From the NCBI GenBank assembly GCA_023014335.1, contig JAECYW010000037.1, positions 297,535 through 361,534 of the forward strand: DNA of 64,000 nt, in the 5' to 3' direction. Under the pieces are notes generated by a model. That model worked only from the letters and a program-made list of their open reading frames with translations. It was not told the origin of the DNA and searched no databases. Below are positions 9,802 through 20,200 of this stretch, in pieces. Position 1 is the first letter of the stretch. Every line of letters begins with the position of its first letter. Made by a program: the position numbers and the translations under genes. Source of the stretch: Galerina marginata (Eukaryota; Basidiomycota; Agaricomycetes; Agaricales; Galerinaceae).

Positions 9802-11975
9802 CCGAATTTTAGAATTCAAGGTGCCATGCCTCAGATTGTTGAGCTCCCCAGCAATAGTGATAAAAGCACTCGTACGGCGTGTGCAAGTTTAGTGGTGAAT
9901 CTGTCGAAGCAAGGTAAACGTAATTGGTTTTCTGGTTCTATGCGAGCTCCACTGATGAGAATCTCAGCCGACCTCGGAAGCTCGATTGGAAGCGCCAATG
10001 CCATTTCTAAGAGTCGCCCTCCTCAGCGACAGTAACAAGAGCCTCCGTCAAGCAGGTACCGAAATTGTCCGGCCAACGTAGGTCTTAACTTTCGTCCGCA
10101 CTTCCTGTCTGACTATTGTTAATATTCTAGCCGAGCTTCGAGGTCCCATTCAGAATGCTATTCCTCAAATTGTCGAACTCCTCAGCCATACTAACAGGGA
10201 TATTTGTATCGCGGGTGCACATTCATTGACCAATCTGTCGAAGCAAGGTAAGATTTTCATTTAGTTATCTGGGTCTGAATGCGGTAATTATAAACGATTC
10301 TTGGTCGAATCTCGCTAATCATCATTTGCCGGTTTGTAGCCAAATTCCAAGAGTCCATTGGGTCCACCATTCCTCAAATCGCCGCTTTAATCGGCGACAT
10401 TCCTGGTCCGTTCGTCAGGTCGGAGCCCTTGCGTTGATGAAGTCGTCGAAGAAACGTAAATCAATTTAATTCCTTTCTCCTGTTAACATTACTAAGAATG
10501 TTCTCTAGCCGAATTTCAAGAGCCTATTCGAACTACCATTCCTCAAATCATCAACCTCCTCGACAACTCGGAGAACGGTGTTCGTTTAGCGGCTGCGGAA
10601 TCATTGGTGCAACTGTCAGAACTTGGTAAGATATTCACCCACTTTCAGGTATGGACCTTGATCACGAATCCGCACTTTAGCTGAGTTCTGACTGTCCGTG
10701 AAACCCGCCATGCCCCAGATCGTCGTCCTGCTCAGCAGCAGCTCTTGGTTTGTCCGTCAGGGGAACGAAAGCTCGATATCAAAGCCGCTACATGAAGGTA
10801 AAATATCGAGGCTTTTGCTATGGACTTCGCTAATACCCTTTCCTCCCTCTAGCACAATTTCAAGCGGCCATTCAGAGTGTCATTCCTGATATTATCACCC
10901 TCCTTGGCGATAATGACAAGGACGCTCGTCAGGGAGGTGTAGAGGCGTTGACGAAGCTTTCAGACCACGGTTGGCTGTCTGACCTTCGTATCTCGACCTT
11001 GCTGATCAGTGTTCTATCGTAGTCGTGTTCCGAGCCTCCATTAGACCTGGTATTCCTCAAGTCATTGCTTTGCTTGGTGACCGTGTATCATCTGTTCGTC
11101 AGGCTAGTGCACTGGCTCCCGAGAAAATTTCAGAGCAAGGTAAGTACCTCCTGCCTTAGTCGAAATACGACGCTGAAGAACTTCGTATTTGTAGCCGAAT
11201 TTCAAGAGCCTATTCGGAGCGCCATTCCCCAGATCGTCGCCTTCCTCAGCAATGCTGTTGACGACGTTCGCCAAGCTGGTGCGAACTCTTTAGCAATGCT
11301 GTCGGAGCATGGTAAGCCAGTCGTTTTCTGGTGCGAGCGTCGCTAATAAGTACTATAGCGGACTTCCGACAATCAATCAGGCTTTTCGTCTCCGAGATCG
11401 CTCTTCTCCTGAGCAACAGTGATTGGTTTGTTTGTAAGGCAGGCGCATCTTCATTGGCAAAACTGGCTGAACAAGGTATGACTTATAATTATTACTTTCT
11501 GTTATCTAAACATCACTGATGTGGATTACAATTTGCAGCCGAATTTCGTGGGCCCATTGGCCAAGCGGTTCCTCAAATTGTGGACCTACTCTCCAGTAAC
11601 ACCAGCATTCTCGTAAGGCCGGGGCAGATTGGGTCACAAAGCTATCGGAGCATGGTAAGTCACATAGTTTTCGGGTTTAGATTTCGCTGATGTCCATGCG
11701 TTGTAGCTAAGTTCCGAAAATCTATTGCGCTCTCCGTCCCTAGTGTCATCGCGCTTCTCAACGACAGTGTCAAGGATGTTCATCAAGCAGGTGCAGATCC
11801 ATTGGGAAAATTGTCGGAGCATGGTAAGATATTTAAGTACCTGGTATTGGGATCCGTAGCTGATTGTTGCTTTAGCTGAATTTCGAGTACCCATTCAAAA
11901 CGCCATTCCTCAAATTATCCGCCTCATCGAGAACAATGACAAGGACATTCGTACCGTCAGTGTCTCTGAGTGGAG
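9802..11975 (+). pseudogene. HEAT/ARM-like repeat array, one repeat per 117-bp exon, partly broken
   Basis: Thirteen exon-like units follow each other, separated by about 45-85 nt introns with GTAAG-type donors and TAG/CAG acceptors. Units: 9802-9913, 9968-10077, 10131-10247, 10340-10455, 10509-10625, 10681-10797, 10853-10969, 11023-11139, 11195-11311, 11359-11475, 11539-11654, 11707-11823 and 11876 onward. Most are exactly 117 bp and both flanking introns are phase 1. Each encodes about 39 residues with the pattern EFQ.PI..AIPQIV.LL followed by VRQAGA.SLAKLSE. This is a two-helix HEAT/armadillo-like repeat. Units 1, 2, 4 and 11 have length changes or frameshifts, unit 6 has an in-frame TGA after EF, and unit 7 has a weak donor (GTTGGC). 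No convincing start or end exon is visible. I therefore read it as a decayed or decaying solenoid gene, possibly one of a lineage-specific family. A functional gene that skips the bad exons cannot be excluded, because skipping a symmetric exon keeps the frame. Confidence 0.75.
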
Positions 11976-12596
11976 CTTTTTCATATGCGTTCATTACAGA
12001 ACGTGCAAGGCTTTGTCCCGCATGCGCAGATCGTCAGAGATGCCACCTGTACTGCCGCAAATGGTAGGTACCTGTGCCCGACGCTGGTATCTCACTACCA
12101 GGGGACTTATTTAAATTAGAGTAATTAGAATTATTGAAAATAAATTCAAGATAACTAAACATATGTTATTTTGACTTCATTTTGAATGGAAATCGAATAA
12201 CTACTCGGATAAAAAACTGGATACAATTTGATCAGTCATTTTAAATTCATTTCAGATATCTCCTTGGTTGCCAATGGATAGTTATGGTGGTAATTTACCT
12301 GACAATACAAAGGATGTCTTTGGAATTTAATCCATGATATGCCACACTAAGTTTTTGGCCTTTATTGAATCATCACAAAGAATGTTATCCCCGATCATTT
12401 CCACATGCCGAACGTGAATTCAGCTAGAAGGCATCCTTTATTACTTCCACAATATCTCCGTTATATCTCTAAATTTATTCCTGGAGAGTCATCTTTGTCT
12501 TAATTAAATTGTGTCTCTCATATATCCGAATTTTTAATGATGATTTTTTTAAGAATATTTCTCGACTAATTTCACCATAAATCCTAAGGAATTATT
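11976..12596. other. AT-rich spacer
   Basis: The repeat array fades out after about 11975. From about 12110 the sequence becomes markedly AT-rich, with no open frames of note up to the retroelement. No long terminal repeat of the retroelement is present here, although one would be expected upstream of a complete element. Confidence 0.6.
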
Positions 12597-12821
12597 ATGA
12601 ACTGGACCCTGTGCAACTTTTTCGCCGTCATCTCCTTGCCGTCGGCAGCAGTGCATTCTTCTGCACCTTTCTTTTGGGTCAACTGGTACTTCCCATTACC
12701 GCGATTTTGCGTAATCGTTTCGGCCTTGCCTTTTCGGATCAATTTACGCGCATACATTCGTGTTCTTCACATCATCGTCGCGCATACATCCACTCACCTT
12801 CCTTCTATCATCCTCTCCGTC

Positions 12822-13637
12822 ATGTCAACCATCAAACTTGATCACATCGTTCTACTCCTGGGTTCCGACAACTTTGAGGCATGGAAACGCGGTGTCCGTC
12901 AAGTTCTTCAGGGCCTGGGGTACTGGGGTCATGTTGGAGGTGACGCTAATCCGTTCTCCCCCTTTCCGATTTCCCCTCAGCCTGCTGCCTGCGATATTCT
13001 GTCAACCGCGGCTGAACTCGATACCTTTCGCCGTTGGTGGCAGGAGGATTCTCTAGCCCGTACTATTGTCGAGCGACGGATATCCCCGATTGTCCTCAAC
13101 CTGCTTCCTCAAGGTGATGTTGTGACAGCTCGCGACGTCTGGACGACTTTACAGAAAACCTATGGACGCGTTGACATCATGGCTCAGTTTTCCCTTCGCG
13201 ACCATGTCAACAATCTCAAGCTCGAAGATCATAACGATCTTGATCGTTACATTGGCGAGTTTCGTAATGCTAAGCTTCGCTTTATCCAGATGGGGGTCCC
13301 CTTTACCGAACATGAAATGGTTCATGCCATACTCTCTGGTCTCCCTTCCTCATCGCACTGGCCTCACTTCCATCAGCTTATGATGCAAATGGTCCAAGAT
13401 CATATCGATCGGGAGAGTGTCGCTGTCACTCCTGCTATTCCAGATGCCCTCCTCAATCGTATCATTGCTCGTCTGGTCATTGAATGCCAACGTCTTCAAT
13501 CTGCACCGCCTGTGCCTCCTCATTCCAACACCAATCCTATTCCTTCCTTTTCTGTCACTGCGCAGCCTGAGATTGCTGCGAGTGCCTCGCTTTCTCTCTC
13601 CCCGACCACCCGATATCACGGTGATCTCTCTTGTTAG
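12822..13637 (+). CDS. Copia-type Gag polyprotein, short
   Basis: From ATG 12822 the frame encodes about 271 residues. The N-terminal part (DNFEAWKRGVRQVLQGLGYW) and middle part (ARDVWTTLQKTYGRVDIM, then LILSGLP-like HAILSGLPSSSHWPHF) match the capsid region of Ty1/Copia Gag (UBN2/retrotran_gag family). The protein ends in a Pro/Ser-rich tail at TAG 13635-13637 with no CCHC zinc knuckle and no fused Pol. The longer open frame from 12597 is probably leader, because the downstream copy also has its ATG at the equivalent position. Gag would form the particle, so this product may package RNA or may interfere with related elements. Confidence 0.8.
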   Translation: MSTIKLDHIVLLLGSDNFEAWKRGVRQVLQGLGYWGHVGGDANPFSPFPISPQPAACDILSTAAELDTFRRWWQEDSLARTIVERRISPIVLNLLPQGDVVTARDVWTTLQKTYGRVDIMAQFSLRDHVNNLKLEDHNDLDRYIGEFRNAKLRFIQMGVPFTEHEMVHAILSGLPSSSHWPHFHQLMMQMVQDHIDRESVAVTPAIPDALLNRIIARLVIECQRLQSAPPVPPHSNTNPIPSFSVTAQPEIAASASLSLSPTTRYHGDLSC

Positions 13638-13653
13638 CTCGTTTTGAAGGTCA

Positions 13654-13732
13654 CGGGTATGCGAATCGCTACCCGTACCCGTACCCGTCGGTACCCTTAC
13701 CCGCGACCCGTGCGGGTACGCCGTACCCGTGC
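13654..13732. repeat. ACCCGT-rich low-complexity tract
   Basis: Repeats of TACCCG/ACCCGT with an inverted portion (GGGTACGCCGTACCC) lie between the gag stop and the polypurine region. The tract is absent at the matching place in the second element, so it was gained or lost after the two copies diverged. Confidence 0.7.
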
Positions 13733-13938
13733 ATTTCCCTAGTTTTTTGTCACGGTCTCCTACTTCGCCCCTTCATACTTCGAACCTGAGATACATTCTT
13801 TCACAGTACTTTCCCTTTCTTCATTGGATTGTTGTTGAGGGGGGGTGTTGGGTTTTGTCAGTGCTACCTTCTTTTTTCCTTCTCCGCCATTGCCTCTTTT
13901 CACTTTCCAAGTCCATCACGCATCTCTTTGAGGGGGCG

Positions 13939-14092
13939 TGTTGGAATACGTTACTCACGTGTCAATTCGACGCGTGCTATGGACTTATTTGTGTATGTAT
14001 TTGTCGTGTTCTCTAAATACGTCGCGTGCGTTCTTTACCTCTTTATCCTGAATAATCATCATCTCCATCTCCGTATTCTTCGAACTCCAACA
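13939..14092 (+). repeat. LTR 1 (shared)
   Basis: A 154-bp repeat bounded by the perfect inverted ends TGTTGGA and TCCAACA. It is nearly identical to 15226-15377 over its first 80 bases. It is preceded by a polypurine tract (GAGGGGGCG), so it is the 3' LTR of element A, and it lies directly before the leader of element B. Confidence 0.85.
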
Positions 14093-14835
14093 ACAACAAC
14101 AGAGTGTCCCTCTGTATAATCAACTTCCTCGTCGTTGTCTCCACTGTCGCCGACCGCAGGGTATTCTTCTTTTTCGTCATTGCGACTGTCCGTTGTATCC
14201 TGGGCACTCAGTTTCGCATAATCGGCCCCAGATCATTTGTCAGGTCGATTAGCGCTCTCCGTCACCGCGATTCTGCTTTTCCGGATCAGTTCGTGCATAT
14301 ATCCCGGATCCGCCGCCAACAACAGAGACAAGAATCCCTCTGTATAATCTTTTTGTCGTCATCAACTATCCCTCGCCGCCTTGGCTCCCAATTTTGCATA
14401 ATCATCTGCAGCCCTTCACTTTGCGTCACCTATTAGCTGCTGATTTTGCGTAATCGACTTCAGCATCCCTTCAGATCAACTCGCTCTTTCAAATTTAGCC
14501 CACCGCTTTGGACGAGCGTCTCGAGCTTCTCGCGCACGGCGGTCTCTTACATTTTAGCTCAGCCTTCCGCGGTCCTCACTGCTTCCGACTTCGTGCTCGC
14601 TTTGTGAGCCGGAATTTCGCCGCTCGCGTCTTCCCTGCCAGATTTTTGGTCGTTGCCATCGTCGTCTCTCCGCCGTCGTCAACAACAGAGTGTCCTCTGT
14701 ATAATCAACTTTCTTTGTCATCGTCGTTGTTTCTCCACCGTCGTCAACAACAGAGTGTCCTCTGTATAATCAACTCTGTCGGTTGTCGTCTTTCCGCTTG
14801 CCGAAAACAGAGAGTCCCTCTGTATAATCAATTCT
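14093..14835 (+). repeat. Leader repeats with ACAGAG...CTCTGT hairpins
   Basis: Five copies of a motif CAACAACAGAG-x-CTCTGTATAATC occur at about 14093, 14317, 14680, 14745 and 14803. ACAGAG and CTCTGT are inverted and can pair around a 3-8 nt loop. The last three copies are spaced about 60-65 bp in tandem, each preceded by a CGTCGT-rich segment. Confidence 0.7.
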
Positions 14836-14973
14836 CCCCACCCAAACACTCTTTGTCTTGGCATAATCAATTCCGTCTACTCTTTGGGATCAAATTGCCC
14901 GCATATATTCACTCAATCTCATGCATACATCCACCCTCTCTCTTCACATCTTCGTGATTTCACGTCATCAAAC

Positions 14974-15060
14974 ATGTCCTCCTCTCAATGTTTCTTCACC
15001 GCCAATCCCATTCCCTCCTTTCTTACAGGGTCTCCCTTATATTTTGTCCTCCTTTTGTGA
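14974..15060 (+). pseudogene. Deleted gag remnant of element B
   Basis: A 28-codon frame begins at the position equivalent to the Gag start of element A and passes straight into the ANPIPSF motif that lies near residue 240 of element A's Gag. Everything between is deleted, so no capsid domain remains. Confidence 0.65.
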
Positions 15061-15225
15061 CACATTCCTTATCATTATTCCTTCTAGTTTCTTTTGAGTT
15101 TCTTCATTGGCTTGTCGTTGAGGGGGGGGGGTTGAGTTTTTTCGGTGCTCCACTCTTTCCTATTTCCTGCGACTGCCATTTTCTTTTCACTTTCCAAGTC
15201 CATCACGCATCTCTTTGAGGGGGCG

Positions 15226-15377
15226 TGTTGGAATCCGTTACTCACGTGTCAATTCGACGCGTGCTATGGACTTATTTGTGTATGTATTTGTCGCGTTCTC
15301 TAAATACGTTGCCTGTACTCTTTCCTTCCTTACCTCAATCATCATCATTGTTCCTCCGTATTCTTCGAACTCCAACA
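15226..15377 (+). repeat. LTR 2
   Basis: A 152-bp copy of LTR 1 with the same TGTTGGA and TCCAACA ends, preceded by the same 35-bp segment ending in the polypurine tract. Differences from LTR 1 are scattered substitutions and a few indels in the second half. Confidence 0.85.
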
Positions 15378-15672
15378 ACTCACTGATAAGTATATGTGTT
15401 CATGCTATAAAATCCTATGCTAGATACAAGTTTCAAGGAGAATGTGCTCTGTAACCCGTTGTTCAACGCCGGAGAGCACCGCCCCAAGCCAGTCGCCATT
15501 AGGGGGATCCCGTGACTGAGATTTTGACATTTCAGTGCCGTCGACCATTTATGTTCACTCTCGTACAGCTTGGACTGCTATCCTCGGAGAGAAATTAGAC
15601 GCTGGTTCGTCGACTCTACTAGTAATCGGCCTGGCGCCACTCACCGCACTTTATCTCGATCTTTTAACGACC
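15378..15672. other. Spacer, likely promoter of the carbonic anhydrase gene
   Basis: This lies between LTR 2 and the start codon at 15673. A TATAAAA-like motif (GCTATAAAATCC) is present at about 15405. Nothing else is recognisable. The LTR sits less than 300 bp upstream of the gene and could influence its transcription. Confidence 0.4.
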
Positions 15673-16918
15673 ATGTTTACGATGAAGGCTTTCGCGATTT
15701 TCCTGTTCCTCGTTACCGTCTCGGCCCACCCTCTGGTTATCGAAGTTTCCTCTCGTGAGCCTTCGCCTTCGGCAGTTCCTGCGCCTGCTGCAGCCCCGCG
15801 GCAAGCGCCTGGCTCGCAAGCTCCCCTGAACAGTGCCCAGTTGAACTCGACGACGGGGTTGCACACTTTACAGGATCTTTACCAGGGGAATCAGAATTTC
15901 CGGCAGGGTGCTCGACTCCAAGCCGCCAAAGTCCTCGATGAAGGTATGGGTTGTCCAAATTATCGAATCATTGATTAATTTTATTACAACTAGCACCGTC
16001 TTTCATGTTCCTTGGATGTGTCGACAACAGGTGCGTCACTCTGCGTATCACCGAGAATCTCTATTCATTGTCTTCCTTAAGACTGAGCCCTAGTACCATC
16101 TTCAATGCCCCGGCAGGGTCTATCATTACGCACAATAACATTGCCAACCAATACTCGTCCAAAGACCCAAGCGCGTATGTCATTCTCGTTATTAATCGTC
16201 GTGCGTCTCTCTGAGCTTTAAGCCTTGTCCTACCAGGGATGCTGCAGTCGCTTATGCCATCGAATCTCTCCACGTCCAACACATCATCGTCCTTGGTCAC
16301 TACGGCTGCAAGGGCGTCGAGACCGGCATCACTAAGTCAGATAAATCAAGTCGCTTGGTCAGGAATTGGGTAAAACCTATCTCTGATCTCTACTCCGGGT
16401 CAAGGAGGTAAGTGGCCCGTTTAATACATTACTTCTTGACTAATTACACGGCATATTGTAGACAAGAGATTGTGGTGCTTCGCGATGCCAGGAAACCTCG
16501 TAGAGGGCAGGACCAAGGCGTCAAGACCGCACCTCCGGCTAGTGATCCTGGCTTCCGGGCTCTTGTTGAAGAAAATGTCAAACGTGGAGTAAAAGAGCTT
16601 CGCAAGCACAGCATTTTGACCAAGGTGAATATCAGATAACGTAGGCGCCAATTGACGCCAAACTAACGTGTTTGTTAGGCTTACGCCAGAGGTGTTAGAA
16701 CCGACAAGAACGAAATTGTCGACGTCTATGTTCACGGATTTGTCTACGACGAAGCTACAGGTGATGTCCATGATCTCAACGTCTCGTTCGGCCCTCCAGG
16801 CAAGCAAATTCCGAATGTACCTTTCCAAGCCCTCAAAGCTGCAAAGAACTTCCACCGTGACGCTAGTTCAGGCAGTATCACTAGCGGCAAAGTGTGGGAC
16901 TTCGGTTCTGGAAAATAG
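15673..16918 (+). CDS. Secreted beta-class carbonic anhydrase
   Basis: The enzyme interconverts CO2 and bicarbonate at a Zn2+ site. ATG 15673 (or 15682) begins a signal peptide (MKAFAIFLFLVTVSAHP) followed by a Pro/Ala/Ser-rich spacer. The beta-CA zinc motifs are present: CxDxR as FLGCVDNR, and HxxC as LGHYGCKG, with the intervening NAPAGSIITHNN segment. Six exons join in frame (introns about 15943-15991, 16032-16080, 16174-16236, 16408-16461, 16625-16678). The stop is at 16916-16918. The second motif residues differ from the usual CSDSR but keep the Cys, Asp and Arg. Most fungal beta-CAs are cytosolic or mitochondrial, so the secretory leader points to an extracellular or vacuolar role. The family call is firm; the location is inferred from the leader. 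Confidence 0.88.
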
Positions 16919-17285
16919 CTGTGTGTACTTGGACTTGCAGCGGACACTGGTGCCGTCATCTTTGTATAGGAGAGCGGATGTTGTAATCTTAGGCCGTGAT
17001 AATGGACACTAAATAACAATTAGTGCGGCTTCGAAGGATGCAACTCTGTAAACGCGAAAGGGCAATATGTAACCATGACTAAAAAATGCAACATTATATA
17101 CAGTGTGTGGTCGAATGGTGTCGATGCAAAGTCTCTAGTTGTTCCAATAATACCACAATAAAAGGTCCAAAATAAAAGAGAATAACAACATGGTGCCTAG
17201 ATCTAGAAGGACAGTCAGTGAAGAAGTAGATGCCGGAAAACAGGAGAACTTACGACGTGTAATCTGAAGTCGAGAGGCGTCTAGT
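16919..17285. other. Convergent 3' region
   Basis: Downstream flanks of the carbonic anhydrase (plus) and the SPT21-like gene (minus). AATAAA-type signals (ATAATACCACAATAAAAGG at about 17145) are present. No gene is seen. Confidence 0.5.
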
Positions 17286-20200
17286 TCACATCAAACAACC
17301 GCTCAGTAAGGATTGCATATCGTCCGCCAATTTGACATGGTCAATCTCTGCAAAGGATGCCAGAGAATCCCCTTGTCCAACTTCAAAACCACCTCTACCA
17401 CTCTGATTAGAGTGCTCTTGTGGAACTTGGGTGTTATCGCTGACCATGGGTTTGAAAGTTTCCCAAAACTCGGTGAAATCGATATTTTCGAGGCCGTCTT
17501 GGAACATGGCCGCTATTTCAGCATCCATATTGATTTCCTCCATGCCTGAAAACAAATCCGAATTTTGTTCGTTAATGGTCGTGAATTGTTCAAACAGATC
17601 TGATGAGTTGGCGTGCTCTCCGGTGGCAGCAAATTCCGTTTGTGTGAAGAAAGCAGAAAAGTCAGAATGGGAGTTGTCGTTGATATAGGCAGGACTCTCC
17701 GCGTTGGGAGACGCGGTGTTGGTGTCGCAGCTAGTCATCTCTGTATCGGTCTCACTGTCCGAGGTGGCGATCGGGATTTCATCCATTTCGTCGTCTGTCG
17801 GAATGTCGTTATCCAGTGACTCAGGAAGAAGCATCGGACTGGATGGAGCAGGTGGAGAGGAAGGAGGGAGCCCAGCCCAATGTTGTCTTACAGGAGGTTG
17901 CTCGCTATCGTCCAAGTCTGCCTCTTGAGAGGGTTGAAGATATGACTCATCTACATCTATATCGCTGCTGGCAATAGGCAGCGAGCTAGGAGGGCATTCG
18001 AGGTCATCCAAGGCATCTTCCAGTTCTCGACCAAGTGATTTACTAGGGGTTTCCTCCTCCATGTTTTTCGAATCTGAGGAAGTTGGGGCCGATGAACTAC
18101 TAGCCCAAGAGCCAAATAAGGAAAATTGCTTCCCAGTAAGAGACGATCTTGTCGGCGATAGCTTTGCTTTCTTGCGATTTCCGAGCGGAGACGTTAACAC
18201 GGAGGGCAATAACGGGGTTCGAAGGGAATGAGAATGAGCACTGCCAAAGAGACTGCCACTTCCCATGACCGGTGTAAATAAAGAGTCATTTTGGCCTCCT
18301 GGCGTAGCTCGGAGTAGTTGTCGATCCCTGCAAGGCGTCTTGGGGGTTTTTGGTATTACATTTGGTTGAGGTGGCGGCGATAATGATCGTGTTGACGAGA
18401 TGAAAGGGAAAGCGATGTCGGCCGCAGCGATCATTGGACGGTCACTATTGGCAGTGACAGGCGCTCTTGGAGCATCAAATTTAGGAGGGGGTGGAGGAGC
18501 AAGGGGCTTGACTAGGTGATTATCCCTGGCGTCAGTCTTGGATAAAGCACCCGCGTTGTTGTTTTTCAATTTCGCCTGCATAGAAGGCAGTTTCTTCCTC
18601 GCTGCGCTTCTTTCCTGCTTTTTCCTCTCCTCGGCTTCTTCTAATGCTCGTTGAGCCTCTTCGGAAAGTCTTGGTTGCGTAGAGGTACTCGTCCGTGCCC
18701 ATTCCGGGACCACATATTTCTTGCGGGCTTCATGTTGTGGTCTACGAACCGGAGACGACGCTGATACCCTAGGAGGCCGAGCAGGGGACGATGATTGTGA
18801 TTTACTGCTGGAAGATTGCGATCCGGAAGCGGACGCCAAAAAGTCGTCTCGTTCTACAGGTTTTTCGTCCAAATTTGACTTTGCTCGGGCAGGGGAGGTC
18901 ATAGTCATGCATTCTAGTGGCTCCCGATAGTAACTAGAAGGCTGCTCTGTCCGAGGCTGGTTAAAGTTTAATAGTCTTGGATAATGTCGTAGAGCATCGG
19001 CCGCAGGTGTCTTGGGGACACGTTGCAAATGAGCATGTCGATGGCCATCCCGTTTTTCTATCCGTTCACGTTCTTTGCCCTTCCCTTTGCTCCTACCGTT
19101 CTCCCTCTCATCCATAAAGTCGCTCAGAGTGCGCTTCCGCACAATCTTCCCTGAACTGGAACCAAGAACTGGCTCATTGAATGAAGGTCTCGTTGAAGGG
19201 GTTTCATTCGAACGGGCGCTTAGACCCAGGCTCTGAATATGTCGGTCTTGATGAGAACTTTGTGTTGCGGAAATAATGGCCGATGATGACACAGGAGTGG
19301 GTGAAGAATCTAAGAGCTTGAGCGGCTGAGGATCCTTGCCTGCTCGTTTCCGGTATGCTATGGGATTAACGTTCTCCTTGTCAAGAATAACGATACCGTC
19401 GTCCTGTGAAATGGATGACGAATGACGGTGGGTTTTCGTCGGTTCAGGGTTTACAAGATTCGTAGGCGCAGGGCGTACATTTTCGGGGTTACTAGGTTGT
19501 TGTGCGTAGACTGAAAGAAGCTGTTTGAGAGCAGAGATGAGAACTGGGTTAGGCGCATTTGCTTCAAGTGAAGCCCCTTTAGAGTCTGCCGAGTCGATTG
19601 TACTTAGTGCCGCAAGGAGAGCTGTGTTCTGTGGACTAGGCTCCGATGAGGAAGCAGCGGACAAATAAGTGAGTATATCAAGGAGGTTAGGTTCCTCCCG
19701 TTGTTCGATCTTAACTTCGACCTGAGATATGGTAGACTCGGGATTTGGTATTCGTCTAACGAGAGGCTCAGTGGTGAAGGGTGCGGATTTCGGATGTTGC
19801 GTGGTGCGTTTCTTTTTGGCTTGACCTTGAGTGGGTTGGTTAGGGTGGGTCGACGTCGAAAATGTTGCAGTCGTTGGCGTTGTAGCAGCATCGCTATCAG
19901 AGCCGTCAATAATGATAAACTCTTTCGGCTGGCTTGAAGGGTTCGCAGAGACTGAACGTGAGCCGGACGCTTGGGCGTTGGTCCGAATAGTGGCAGGCTT
20001 AGACTCGACGCCCGCAGTTTTTGGCCTGCCTTTCTTCTTTAAGGGCCCAATATACGTGTCCGCATTCATCAGCTTGTCGGATTCAGTTACAGGAATATTC
20101 GACTGCCTGACGGGTTTCGGAGGTTTAGGCGGTTTGACCTTCGTCTTTGTTCGCATTTGGATGGAAGCAAGAGTTTCTCGTGTCGGGTCCGCTGTAGATG

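Larger units (their letters stand above)
12597..14092 (+). mobile_element. Copia-like LTR element A, gag only, 5' LTR missing
   Basis: The element consists of a leader, a gag reading frame (12822-13637), a 3' untranslated region with G-rich polypurine tracts (about 13838 and 13930-13938), and a 154-bp LTR at 13939-14092. There is no protease, integrase or reverse transcriptase, and no upstream LTR copy, so it is 5' truncated and non-autonomous. The layout matches the class called TR-GAG (terminal-repeat elements with only a gag domain). Confidence 0.75.
13939..15377 (+). mobile_element. Copia-like LTR element B, internal deletion
   Basis: LTR 1 (13939-14092), a long leader, a gag start codon at 14974, the 3' untranslated region with polypurine tracts, and LTR 2 (15226-15377) form a second element that shares LTR 1 with element A. 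Its gag is reduced to 28 codons. The sequence jumps from the start region to the NPIPSF motif found near the C-terminal end of element A's Gag. The arrangement LTR-internal-LTR with a shared LTR is what recombination between LTRs of adjacent copies produces. Confidence 0.75.

Noticed and set aside
12597..12821. Longer Gag start at 12597
   Set aside because: The region is homologous to the untranslated leader of the neighbouring element, whose start codon is at the position equivalent to 12822.
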